From: Aromatoleum tolulyticum | GTDB taxonomy: Bacteria; Pseudomonadota; Gammaproteobacteria; Burkholderiales; Rhodocyclaceae | Reading direction: 5' to 3' | DNA length: 64,000 bases | Assembly: GCF_900156155.1 (NCBI RefSeq) | Contig: NZ_FTMD01000008.1 | Location: forward strand, 186,001 to 250,000 | Shown: positions 17,353 through 26,254 of the stretch, in pieces | Layout: every line of letters begins with the position of its first letter | Position numbering within the stretch: the stretch's first letter is position 1 | Notes under the pieces: model-generated | What the model saw: only the letters and a program-made list of their open reading frames with translations | Database searches by the model: none | Told to the model about the DNA's origin: nothing | Program-made: the position numbers and the translations under genes

Positions 17353-17874
17353 GTGTCCAGGAAGGAAAGTATTCAGAAGCGTCTGCAGAAGGTCAGGCCG
17401 CCGCGTGTGCAGCTCACCTACGACGTGGAAAAGGGTGACGCAGTCGAGCAGAAGGAATTGCCGTTTGTGGCGGGCGTCCTCGGCGATTTCGCGGGACAAA
17501 GCGAGGCCGGCGAGGCAAAGCTGCGCGACCGGAAATTCGTCGCGATCGACGTCGATAACTTCGACGACGTGATGGACGCCCTCGCGCCGCGAGCGGCATT
17601 CCGGGTCAAGAACCGGCTGTCCGACGAGGGCGGCGAACTGGCTGTCGATCTCACGTTCCGCAGTTTCGAAGACTTTCGCCCCGAGTCGGTTGCGCGTCAG
17701 GTGGAGCCCTTGCGCAAATTGCTGGAAGCGCGCGCCCGGCTCGCGGAACTTCGCAACAAGCTGGCGGGCAACGAGAAACTCGACGACCTTCTGAGCGACG
17801 TCCTCGGTAACACCGAGAAGTTGCGCTCCATCGGTGCCAGTGCCCCCACCGGCGACTCGGGGGAAGAGCAATGA
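17353..17874 (+). CDS. tssB: T6SS sheath small subunit TssB (VipA)
   Basis: 173 residues from a GTG start at 17353, chosen because a perfect AGGAGG ends five bases before it; the frame is open to 17332 but that N-terminus is not conserved. TssB pairs with TssC to build the contractile sheath. Family motifs are clear: PRVQLTYDVEKGDAVEQKEL, FVAGVLGDF, RKFVAIDVDNFDDVM, LAVDLTFRSFEDF, and the C-terminal helix LARLRNKLAG-like segment (LAELRNKLAGNEKLDDLL). The stop overlaps the tssC start (ATGA), so the two are translationally coupled, as expected for proteins made in equal amounts. Confidence 0.97.
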   Translation: MSRKESIQKRLQKVRPPRVQLTYDVEKGDAVEQKELPFVAGVLGDFAGQSEAGEAKLRDRKFVAIDVDNFDDVMDALAPRAAFRVKNRLSDEGGELAVDLTFRSFEDFRPESVARQVEPLRKLLEARARLAELRNKLAGNEKLDDLLSDVLGNTEKLRSIGASAPTGDSGEEQ

Positions 17875-19358
17875 GCACGATGGCGCAAACGTCCGCCGAT
17901 CCGGTCAGCGGCAGGGCCGACATTCCCCTGCTGGATCGCATCATCGAGGAGAGCCGGGTCGCCCGCTCGGAATCGGAACGCAGCCATGCTCGGGACATTA
18001 TCGGAGAGCTGGCCAGGCAGGTCCTGGACGGCGAGGTCGTCGTGTCCGAAAACCTCTCCGCCTCGCTCGATGCACGCCTGGCCGATCTCGATCGGCTCAT
18101 CTCGGCGCAGCTCAGCGAGGTGATGCATGCCGCCCAGTTCCAGGCGCTGGAGAGTGCCTGGACCGGGCTGCATTATCTCTGCCACCAGACTTCGACGGGT
18201 CCCCAGCTGAAGATCAAGATGATGAACGCGACCAAGCGCGATCTCGTCAAGGACTTCAAGACCGCGATCGAGTTCGATCAGAGTGCGCTCTTCCGCAAGG
18301 TGTACGAGGAGGAGTTCGGCACCTTCGGCGGCTCACCCTTCGGCGTCCTGCTCGGCCAGTACGACATGACGCGCCAGCCGGAAGATCTCTACCTGCTCGA
18401 ACAGATGTCGCACGTCGCCGCCGCCGCACATGCGCCTTTCATCACGGCTGCCTCGCCCGAACTCTTCGGTCTCGAATCCTACGTCGAGCTGAGCAGGCCG
18501 CGGGACCTGTCGAAGGTGTTCGATACCGTCGAATACGCGAAGTGGAAATCCTATCGCGACTCGGAGGATGCGCGTTACGTCGGTCTCACGCTACCGCGTT
18601 TTCTCGGGCGCCTGCCGTACAACCCGATCGACGGAACCACCACCGAGGGGTTCAATTTCGTCGAGGACGTCGACGGCGCGGATCACTCGAAGTACCTGTG
18701 GTGCAACGCGGCCTTCGCTTTCGGGGCGCGCCTCACCAACGCTTTCGAGAACCACGGGTGGTGCGCGGCAATCCGCGGCGTGGAAGGGGGCGGCCTGGTC
18801 GAGGACCTGCCGGCGCACACCTTCCGCACGGGTGAAGGCGAGGTGGCGCTGAAGTGCCCGACCGAGGTGGCGATCACCGACCGGCGCGAAAAGGAACTCA
18901 GCGATCTCGGCTTCATCCCGCTCGTCCACTGCAAGAACACCGATTACGCGGCCTTCTTCGGTGCGCAGTCGACGCAGAAGGCACGGCGTTACGACACGGA
19001 TGCGGCCAATGCCAACGCCTCGCTCTCGGCACAGTTGCAGTACATCTTCGCCGTGTGCCGCATTGCGCATTACATGAAGGCGATGATGCGCGACAAGATC
19101 GGCAGTTTTGCCAGTGCCGCCAACGTCGAGATGTACCTGCAGCGGTGGATCGACCAGTACGTCACCGCCGACGACACGGCTTCGCAGGAAACCAAGGCGC
19201 AGTTTCCCCTGCGCGAGGCCTCCATCGAGGTGGCCGAAGTTCCCGGACGCCCCGGCGTCTACCGCGCCGTTTCGTTCATCCGTCCCCATTTCCAGCTCGA
19301 CGAGCTTTCGGTTTCGCTGCGGCTGGTTGCTGAGCTGCCGCAGTCCGGCAAGGCCTGA
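17871..19358 (+). CDS. tssC: T6SS sheath large subunit TssC (VipB)
   Basis: 495 residues, normal length. TssC forms the outer body of the contractile sheath and is the ClpV recycling substrate together with TssB. Recognisable segments include ESAWTGLHYL near 100, FDQSALFRKVYEEEFGTFGG, PFGVLLGQYD, FLGRLPY and the conserved FNFVEDVDG, YLWCNAAFAFGARL, then the C-terminal core FAVCRIAHYMKAMMRDKIG and LQRWIDQYV. It overlaps tssB by four bases and is followed by hcp after 30 bases. Confidence 0.98.
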   Translation: MSTMAQTSADPVSGRADIPLLDRIIEESRVARSESERSHARDIIGELARQVLDGEVVVSENLSASLDARLADLDRLISAQLSEVMHAAQFQALESAWTGLHYLCHQTSTGPQLKIKMMNATKRDLVKDFKTAIEFDQSALFRKVYEEEFGTFGGSPFGVLLGQYDMTRQPEDLYLLEQMSHVAAAAHAPFITAASPELFGLESYVELSRPRDLSKVFDTVEYAKWKSYRDSEDARYVGLTLPRFLGRLPYNPIDGTTTEGFNFVEDVDGADHSKYLWCNAAFAFGARLTNAFENHGWCAAIRGVEGGGLVEDLPAHTFRTGEGEVALKCPTEVAITDRREKELSDLGFIPLVHCKNTDYAAFFGAQSTQKARRYDTDAANANASLSAQLQYIFAVCRIAHYMKAMMRDKIGSFASAANVEMYLQRWIDQYVTADDTASQETKAQFPLREASIEVAEVPGRPGVYRAVSFIRPHFQLDELSVSLRLVAELPQSGKA

Positions 19359-19388
19359 TTGTTCGACTAATACAAGGATCTGAAGGCA

Positions 19389-19925
19389 ATGAAGGATATC
19401 TACATCGAATTCAAGGGTAGCGACCTCAAGGGCGATTCTCGCGACACCAAGCACAAGGACCAGGTCGAGGTGTATTCGTGGTCGCACAACATCCGCCAGC
19501 CGAAATCGGCCACGGCGTCGAGCGCCGGCGGACACACGGCCGAGCGCTGCGAACACGGCGAGATGATCTTCGTGAAGGATATCGACGGCGCCAGCCCAAA
19601 GCTCTACCAGGCCTGCTCCTCGGGACTCATCATCAACGACGCGATCGTGTATTTCTATCGTGCGTTCGGTGGCAAGAACACCACCGGAAATCCGAGCGGC
19701 GCGCAGAACCGGCACCAATACCTGAAAATCGAGCTCAAGAACGTATTGATTTCGTCGGTATCGCCGACCGTGTCGAGCGAAGGCATTCCTACCGAAACCT
19801 TCGCGCTGAAGTATTCGGCGGTGAAGTGGACCTACGACGAGCTCAATATCGACGGCAGCAAGTCGGGCAAGGTGAACATCCAGGGCGCCTGGAACCTTGC
19901 GAAGAACGCTCCGAGCCTGAGCTGA
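19389..19925 (+). CDS. hcp: T6SS tube protein Hcp (TssD)
   Basis: 178 residues; Hcp hexamers stack into the inner tube and also carry small effectors. Start DIYIEFKGSDLKGDS, then DQVEVYSWSHNIRQP, EMIFVKDIDGASPKLY and the late segment EGIPTETFALKYSAVKWTY are typical of Hcp1. There is no C-terminal toxin extension. A ribosome site (AAGG) precedes the ATG. The position between tssC and tssE is standard. Confidence 0.97.
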   Translation: MKDIYIEFKGSDLKGDSRDTKHKDQVEVYSWSHNIRQPKSATASSAGGHTAERCEHGEMIFVKDIDGASPKLYQACSSGLIINDAIVYFYRAFGGKNTTGNPSGAQNRHQYLKIELKNVLISSVSPTVSSEGIPTETFALKYSAVKWTYDELNIDGSKSGKVNIQGAWNLAKNAPSLS

Positions 19926-19977
19926 TACGTCCGGTGCTTACGGGCGGCACAGGGGCTGCCCGGTCGGCGGCGTCATC

Positions 19978-20457
19978 ATGAAAGGGTTCGAACCGACCTT
20001 CTTCGACAAGCTGTTCGACGACAGCCCGGCCGGCCCGACCCGGCCCGTGCTGTCGCTCGAACAGCTGAAGGACTCGGTTGCCCGTGATCTTGAAGCGCTT
20101 CTCAATGCCCGCACGACGGTGGATGAATCGCTGGCCCAGTCTCACCCCGAGGCGGCGCAATCGCCGCTCACCTACGGGCTGCGGGATTTCGCGGCGATGA
20201 GTCTGAACAATCCGCACGATCGTGCGGCGATCTGCCGTTCGATCGAAACGGCAATTGCCCGTCACGAGCCGCGGCTGCGCAATGTCGACGTCCGGCTCGA
20301 ATTGGATCGACGCTCGGTCAATGCGCTGTACTTTTCGATCAAGGCCTTGCTCGTCGTCCGTCCCGCACGTGAGCCGGTGAATTTCGACGCTTTGTTGCAG
20401 CCGACGACCCTTCTCTATTCGGTCAATCGGCAGGCCCCGCGAAGCGGTCAGAATTGA
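19978..20457 (+). CDS. tssE: T6SS baseplate wedge protein TssE (gp25-like)
   Basis: 159 residues with a GPW/gp25 lysozyme-like fold domain. The N-terminal FFDKLFDD, SLEQLKDSVARDLEALLNAR, then TYGLRDFAAMS and the C-terminal VRLELDRRSVNALYFSIKALL (read from about 102) match TssE. It initiates sheath assembly as part of the TssEFG wedge. The gene ends one base before tssF, suggesting coupled translation. Confidence 0.95.
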   Translation: MKGFEPTFFDKLFDDSPAGPTRPVLSLEQLKDSVARDLEALLNARTTVDESLAQSHPEAAQSPLTYGLRDFAAMSLNNPHDRAAICRSIETAIARHEPRLRNVDVRLELDRRSVNALYFSIKALLVVRPAREPVNFDALLQPTTLLYSVNRQAPRSGQN

Positions 20458-20458
20458 A

Positions 20459-22285
20459 ATGGAAGACCTCCTTCCCTATTACGAGCGCGAGCTCGCATTT
20501 CTGCGCGGCCATTCTCGCGAGTTCGCCGAGCGCTATCCGAAGATTGCCGCGCGACTGCTGCTGAACGGCGAGGGATGCGATGATCCGCATGTCGAGCGGA
20601 TGATCGAATCCTTCGCGCTGCTGTCGGCCCGTATATCGAAGAAACTCGAAGACTCGTACCCGCTGTTTACCGAGGCGTTGCTGCAGGTACTGTATCCGCA
20701 CTATCTATGCCCTTTCCCGGCATGCTCGATTGCGCATTTCGACAGCGAGGGCGGGGAGTCGCAACTTTCGCGTCCGGTCGTGTTCGAGCGGGGAGCAGAG
20801 CTGCGGTCGCGGCCGGTGAATGGCGTCTCCTGTCGCTTCCGCACCGCATGGCGGGTCGAGCTGTTGCCGCTGCGCATCGAGGAATTCCGCTTTCAGGCCG
20901 TAGCGAGCATTCCTGCGGCCGTGCGCGCGCCGCTCGGCGTTTCGGGCATGCTGTCGTTGCGGCTGGCCGTTCAGGGAGCCGGAGGGTTGGGCGGTGTCGA
21001 GCGGGTGCGCCTGTACATCGATGCGGAACCGTCCGTCGCAGCCGCACTGCGTGATGCGCTGTTCCTGCGGGTGTTGCGGACGTGGGTGGAAACCGGGGAT
21101 GGTGTCTGGCATGCCGTCGAGGGCGCGGTGATCGGGGAGGTCGGTCTGGCGGCCGATGAAGCGCTCGTCGATTTTCCCGACAGCGCCCACGACGCCTACC
21201 GTCACCTGACCGAGTACTTCGCCTTTCCGGAGAAATACAACTTCTTCGACGTGCTTCTTGCCCGACTGCCGGCGCACGCGCGTCGGGAGGGGCAGATCCG
21301 CATTCATTTCGCGTTCAAGGACGTGCGACCGGACGGCGAGATCGCGCGGCTTCTCGGCGGACTGAGCGGCGATTCGCTCAAGCTCGGCTGCGTGCCGGTC
21401 GTCAATTTATTCCAGCGGCCCGGCGACCCGATCCGCCTCACGGGGCGCACATCCACGTATCCCGTGGTCGCCGACGGACGACAGGCGCATGCCTACGAGG
21501 TCTACTCGATCGATGCGGTGCGCCGCGTGAGCCGCAGACCGGATGGCGAGGCGCAGACCGAATATCGCCCGTTCTTTTCCCTGCGCCACGGCGAAACGCC
21601 TGAGCGGGACGGTCATTACTGGCATGCACAACGCGACGCACAGGTGGCGGAGCGCAGTCCCGGTTACGAGACCGCGCTCACGATCGTCGATACCGGATTC
21701 GATCCGCTCAAGCCCGGCACCGACATCCTGAGCGTGTCGCTGACGTGCACGAACCGCGATCTTCCGGCGCGGCTCGCGATCGGCCTCGAGGGCGGCGACC
21801 TCCACGCCGAAGGCGGCGCGGCACGTGCGATCCGGTTGCTGCGCGTGCCGACGATGTCGTGTCGCTTCAGCCATGAACGGGATGGTCTGTGGCGCCTGAT
21901 CTCGCACCTGTCGCTCAATCACCTTTCCCTTACCGGGAACGGCCTCGCTGCCTTCAAGGAAATGCTCGGTCTTTATGATGTGCGCCGGACGGCCGTGTCG
22001 CGACGCCAGATCGACGGCATCCGCGGCATTGAGCAGCAGGAGAAGACCTGTTGGATGGCAGGGCGTCCCTTCGCAAGTTTCGTTCGGGGGGTCGAGGTGC
22101 GCCTGACGGTCGACGAGGACAGTTTCGTCGGCGCCGGTCTCGACGTCTTTGCGCGGGTCATCGACCGTTTCCTCGGTCTTTACGTGCAACTGAACAGTTT
22201 CGTGCAACTCGTGCTCGTTTCGGTCAGGACAGGGGAGGAGCTCGTTCGATGCGAGCCGCGCTCGGGCGATTCGATCCTGGCCTGA
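20459..22285 (+). CDS. tssF: T6SS baseplate protein TssF
   Basis: 608 residues, typical length. The N-terminus LLPYYERELAFLRGHSREFAE is the family signature, followed by DPHVERMIESFALLSARI and LTEYFAFPEKYNFFD near 250. TssF forms the baseplate wedge with TssE, TssG and TssK around the VgrG hub. Its 3' end overlaps tssG by 37 bases, a tight arrangement found in many T6SS operons. Confidence 0.97.
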   Translation: MEDLLPYYERELAFLRGHSREFAERYPKIAARLLLNGEGCDDPHVERMIESFALLSARISKKLEDSYPLFTEALLQVLYPHYLCPFPACSIAHFDSEGGESQLSRPVVFERGAELRSRPVNGVSCRFRTAWRVELLPLRIEEFRFQAVASIPAAVRAPLGVSGMLSLRLAVQGAGGLGGVERVRLYIDAEPSVAAALRDALFLRVLRTWVETGDGVWHAVEGAVIGEVGLAADEALVDFPDSAHDAYRHLTEYFAFPEKYNFFDVLLARLPAHARREGQIRIHFAFKDVRPDGEIARLLGGLSGDSLKLGCVPVVNLFQRPGDPIRLTGRTSTYPVVADGRQAHAYEVYSIDAVRRVSRRPDGEAQTEYRPFFSLRHGETPERDGHYWHAQRDAQVAERSPGYETALTIVDTGFDPLKPGTDILSVSLTCTNRDLPARLAIGLEGGDLHAEGGAARAIRLLRVPTMSCRFSHERDGLWRLISHLSLNHLSLTGNGLAAFKEMLGLYDVRRTAVSRRQIDGIRGIEQQEKTCWMAGRPFASFVRGVEVRLTVDEDSFVGAGLDVFARVIDRFLGLYVQLNSFVQLVLVSVRTGEELVRCEPRSGDSILA

Positions 22286-23319
22286 TCGAGCAGCTCGTCG
22301 AGGCGCCGTACCGGTTTGAATTCTTTCAGGCCGTACGTCTGCTCGACGGCCTGTTCCGCGACGAGGGGACCGAGCGCCGGCACGGCGCCGATGCCCTGTC
22401 GGCGCGCATCCGTTTCCGCAATACGCTGCACCAGGGCTTCGCTCCTGCCGAGATCGAAGCCCTGGAGGCGTGGCGGCACGATGACGAGAGCCACGTCGGA
22501 CCGCCCCGCTTGCGCAAGGTCGAGATCACGCCGTATGCGATCGGGCTCCTGGGGGTGCATGGCGCCTTGCCCGCCCACTACACCGAGCGCATCTCGGAAC
22601 GTGAGCGCATTCACCGCGATCGAGCCGCGCGTGCCTTGCTCGACATCTTCGCCAACCGGGCGGTCGCGCAGTTCTACCTCGCGTGGAAAAAGTACCGCCT
22701 GCCGCTGCAGTACGAAAGCGATCGCCGCAACCGCTTTCTGCCGCTGGTGCTGTCGGTGGCGGGACTGGGATTCGACGCCCTGCGGGAGCGGATGCGGGAC
22801 GGCGCGGGGCGCATCGAGGACGAGGCGATTGCCCGCGTGGCGACGCTCCTCTCGCAGCGGCCGCTGTCGGCGAAGGCGCTCGAACGCATCCTCGCCGGGC
22901 ATTTCCGCGTACCTGTGCGCGTCGAGCAGTTCGTCGGAGCGTGGTATGCCCTGCCGGACGATCAGCGCACAACGCTCGGCGGCCGCAACGCCCTGCTGGG
23001 GCGCACCGCACTGTCGGGCGAACGGGTCTGGCAGCGCAATCTGAAGGTCAGGATCCACGTGGGGCCGCTTGCCGCAGCCGATTACCACGCGTTCCTTCCC
23101 GGCGGCGACTCGGCGGCCGCGCTTGCGAAACTGTTGTTGCTGGCGACCGGGCATCAGTTCGAATACGAAATCCGGCCCAGCCTGCGTGCCGTAGATGTCA
23201 GACCCGCGGCGCTCGGGGCCGACTCGCCGCCGCGCCTCGGACGCGACGTCTTCCTCGCCTCGCGCCTATCCGCGTGCGATCGGGACGATGCCGTGTACTC
23301 GCCCGGCGCCCTCCATTGA
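22249..23319 (+). CDS. tssG: T6SS baseplate protein TssG
   Basis: 356 residues. ATG 22249 was chosen because the purine-rich AGGGGAGGAG lies about eight bases before it and the protein then starts in the TssG way (LIEQLVEAPYRFEFFQAVRLL). The frame is open further upstream but that is shadow of tssF. Other conserved parts: VEITPYAIGLLGVHGALP, HYTERI, LLDIFANRAVAQFYLAWKKY. TssG completes the TssF2G wedge. Followed by clpV after 32 bases. Confidence 0.96.
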   Translation: MRAALGRFDPGLIEQLVEAPYRFEFFQAVRLLDGLFRDEGTERRHGADALSARIRFRNTLHQGFAPAEIEALEAWRHDDESHVGPPRLRKVEITPYAIGLLGVHGALPAHYTERISERERIHRDRAARALLDIFANRAVAQFYLAWKKYRLPLQYESDRRNRFLPLVLSVAGLGFDALRERMRDGAGRIEDEAIARVATLLSQRPLSAKALERILAGHFRVPVRVEQFVGAWYALPDDQRTTLGGRNALLGRTALSGERVWQRNLKVRIHVGPLAAADYHAFLPGGDSAAALAKLLLLATGHQFEYEIRPSLRAVDVRPAALGADSPPRLGRDVFLASRLSACDRDDAVYSPGALH

Positions 23320-23351
23320 GCATCGATTACTAACCTCCACTTCGCGCTGCC

Positions 23352-25997
23352 ATGAGTACATCCCTCAAGACGCTGATCTGCAAGCTCAACACGATTTGTC
23401 GCGGTGCCGTCGAACGTGCCGCCAACCTTTGCATGGCGCGCGGCCACTACGAGGTGGATCTCGAACACGTGTTCCTTGCGTTGTGCGAGCAGCCGGCGAG
23501 CGACTTCGCGGTCGTACTGGCGCGGAGCGGGGTCGGGGTTCCGGCCGTCCAGCGTGATCTGGAGCGCGAGGTCGGGCGGTTCCGCAGCGGCAATGACCGG
23601 ACCCCGGTGTTTTCCCCACGGCTGCAACTCCTGTTGGAGCAGGCCTGGCTGATCGCATCGCTCGATGCGCGCACGCCTCGCATCCGCTCGGGACATCTAT
23701 TGCTGGGGATGTTGACCGAACCCGGGCTGTCGCAGCTCGCCGTGCGCGCTTCGGCGCTGTTCGGTCGCGTGCGCGCGGACGACCTGAAGCACAACTTCGA
23801 CGAAGTCACCGCAGAGTCGGCGGAGTCGCGTGAGGTCTGCGGCCTGGGGGCGGGGGCCGACATGGGCGCGGCGGACGGCAACGAACCGTCGGCCGCCGAC
23901 GGGCAGCGTACGAACCCCGCGCTGGAACGCTACACGACCAATCTCACGCGAAGCGCGCGCGAAGGCAGGCTCGATCCGGTGATCGGGCGCGATGCCGAGA
24001 TCCGGCAGGTGATCGACATCCTCATGCGGCGCCGGCAGAACAATCCCATCCTGACGGGCGAGGCCGGTGTCGGCAAGACCGCCGTCGTCGAAGGGCTGGC
24101 GCAGCGCATTGCCGACGGTGACGTTCCCGAGGCGCTGCAAGGCATCGAGCTCCATACGCTCGACATGGGGCTGCTGCAGGCCGGCGCGAGTGTAAAGGGC
24201 GAGTTCGAAAACCGGCTGCGCAGCGTCATCGACGAAGTGCGGTCGAGCCCGGTGCCGATCGTGCTCTTCATCGACGAGGCTCACACGATCATCGGTGCCG
24301 GCGGGCAGGCGGGGCAGAACGATGCGGCGAACCTCCTCAAGCCGGCCCTTGCGCGCGGAGAATTGCGTACCGTCGCGGCGACGACGTGGGCGGAGTTCAA
24401 GAAGTACTTCGAAAAGGATGCGGCGCTGGCGCGTCGCTTTCAGGTCGTGAAGGTCGAGGAGCCTTCCGAAGACGTCGCGTCGGCAATGCTGCGGGGCATC
24501 GTGCCCCTGATGGAGCGGCATTTCGGTGTGCGCGTGCTCGACGAGGCGGTGACCGAGGCCGTGCGCCTGTCGCACCGTTACGTCAGCGGCCGGCAGCTTC
24601 CGGACAAGGCGATCAGCGTACTCGACACCGCTTGCGCCCGGGTGGCCCTGTCGCACAGCGCGGTGCCGGGTCGTATCGACGATGCCGAGAAACTCCTCGC
24701 GCGCCTGCGAGCGGAGGCGGCCTCGCTGGAGCGCGAGGCGCAGGACGGCGCCGGGCACGGAAAGCGCCTGACCGAGATCGGGCAGCAGATCGCGTCTGTG
24801 GATGCGGAACTGCTGGGCCTGCGAGCTCGTCATGAGCGCGAGAAGTCGTTGGTCGCGCAGATTGGCGCCTTGCGCGGGCGTCATCGCGGCGAATCCGGGG
24901 CGGACGCTCCGGAGCGGTCCCTGCAGTCCCTGTCCGACGAGCTGCGTTCCCTGCAGGGCGAGGATCCGATGGTGCCGTTGCAGGTCGACGGAAACGTCGT
25001 GGCTGGGATCATCTCGGCGTGGACCGGCATTCCGCTCGGCAGGATGGTGAAGGACGAGATCGCGACGGTGCTTCAGCTCAAGCCTCTGCTGGAGGAGCGC
25101 GTGATCGGCCAGTCCCATGCCCTGGAGGCGATCGCGCAGCGCGTTCGCACCGCGCGCGCGAACCTGGAGGATCCCGACAAGCCCAAGGGCGTGTTCCTGT
25201 TCGTCGGTCCCTCGGGGGTCGGAAAGACCGAGACCGCCTGCGCGCTCGCAGACATCCTGTATGGCGGAGAGCGCAAGCTCGTGACGCTCAACATGAGCGA
25301 GTACCAGGAGGCGCACTCGGTGTCCGGCTTGAAGGGTTCGCCCCCGGGCTACGTGGGCTACGGCGAAGGCGGCGTGCTGACCGAGGCGGTGCGCCGGAAC
25401 CCCTATTGCGTGGTGTTGCTGGACGAGGTCGAGAAGGCGCATCCGGACGTTCTGGAATTGTTCTTCCAGGTGTTCGACAAGGGCGTGCTCGACGATGCCG
25501 AGGGCAGGGAGGTCGATTTCCGCAACACGCTCATCATCCTTACCAGCAACGTCGGCTCGAGCCAGATCATGCATGCCTGCCTGAACAAGGCGAAGAAGGA
25601 CATGCCTTCGGCGAACGAGCTCGGCGACTCCCTGCGTCCGGTGCTGTACCAGAACTTCAAGCCGGCATTTCTGGGGCGCATGAAGGTGATTCCCTATTAC
25701 CCGATTTCCGACGAGATGCTCGCCGAGATCATCCGGCTGAAGCTGCGCCGGATCGGCGCGCGGGTGGCGGCCAACCACCAGGCGAGCTTCGAGTGGGACG
25801 AGAAGATCGTCGGCGCGGTGCTGCAGCGCTGCACCGAGACCGATTCGGGCGCGCGCAACGTCGACCACATCCTCAACGGCAGTCTGCTGCCGGACATCGC
25901 GGAGACCGCGCTCGTCCGCATGGCCGAAGGGGTCGCGATCAACGCGATCAAGGTGAGTGCCGACAAGCGCGGGGCGTTCCGCTACACCGTTCGCTAG
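23352..25997 (+). CDS. clpV: T6SS sheath-recycling AAA+ ATPase ClpV (TssH)
   Basis: 881 residues. ClpV disassembles contracted TssBC sheaths. An N-terminal Clp-N domain (1-160) is followed by two AAA+ modules with Walker A motifs GEAGVGKT (about 236) and GPSGVGKT (about 619), each with an acidic Walker B (VLFIDEAH; VVLLDEVEKAH). A coiled middle domain (about 430-530) is present, though shorter than in ClpB. It is the last gene of the rightward T6SS operon, followed by a strong terminator. Confidence 0.97.
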   Translation: MSTSLKTLICKLNTICRGAVERAANLCMARGHYEVDLEHVFLALCEQPASDFAVVLARSGVGVPAVQRDLEREVGRFRSGNDRTPVFSPRLQLLLEQAWLIASLDARTPRIRSGHLLLGMLTEPGLSQLAVRASALFGRVRADDLKHNFDEVTAESAESREVCGLGAGADMGAADGNEPSAADGQRTNPALERYTTNLTRSAREGRLDPVIGRDAEIRQVIDILMRRRQNNPILTGEAGVGKTAVVEGLAQRIADGDVPEALQGIELHTLDMGLLQAGASVKGEFENRLRSVIDEVRSSPVPIVLFIDEAHTIIGAGGQAGQNDAANLLKPALARGELRTVAATTWAEFKKYFEKDAALARRFQVVKVEEPSEDVASAMLRGIVPLMERHFGVRVLDEAVTEAVRLSHRYVSGRQLPDKAISVLDTACARVALSHSAVPGRIDDAEKLLARLRAEAASLEREAQDGAGHGKRLTEIGQQIASVDAELLGLRARHEREKSLVAQIGALRGRHRGESGADAPERSLQSLSDELRSLQGEDPMVPLQVDGNVVAGIISAWTGIPLGRMVKDEIATVLQLKPLLEERVIGQSHALEAIAQRVRTARANLEDPDKPKGVFLFVGPSGVGKTETACALADILYGGERKLVTLNMSEYQEAHSVSGLKGSPPGYVGYGEGGVLTEAVRRNPYCVVLLDEVEKAHPDVLELFFQVFDKGVLDDAEGREVDFRNTLIILTSNVGSSQIMHACLNKAKKDMPSANELGDSLRPVLYQNFKPAFLGRMKVIPYYPISDEMLAEIIRLKLRRIGARVAANHQASFEWDEKIVGAVLQRCTETDSGARNVDHILNGSLLPDIAETALVRMAEGVAINAIKVSADKRGAFRYTVR

Positions 25998-26050
25998 CCG
26001 ACAATCCAAATTTCGGTCGAACGGCGGCCGTGTGCATCGGGAAAGACGAA

Positions 26051-26083
26051 GGGGTTACACCGTTATGGTGTAACCCCTTTTTT

Positions 26084-26084
<1 letters not shown>
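26051..26084 (+). terminator. rho-independent terminator of the tssB-clpV operon
   Basis: An 11-base perfect stem (GGGGTTACACC / GGTGTAACCCC) with loop GTTAT is followed by a run of T from 26078. The T-run lies on the + strand, so it ends transcription leaving clpV; the opposite strand has no T-run. The T tract runs up to the encoded CCA end of the convergent tRNA. Confidence 0.92.
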
Positions 26085-26162
<78 letters not shown>

Positions 26163-26254
26163 TTGAACTGATTGTCTACCCCAGTGCTTGCTTGCCAAGC
26201 CGACTGAAGCATCGGCCGGGAAAGCGGACGCCCGCCGGAGCGGGCGTGGGGACA

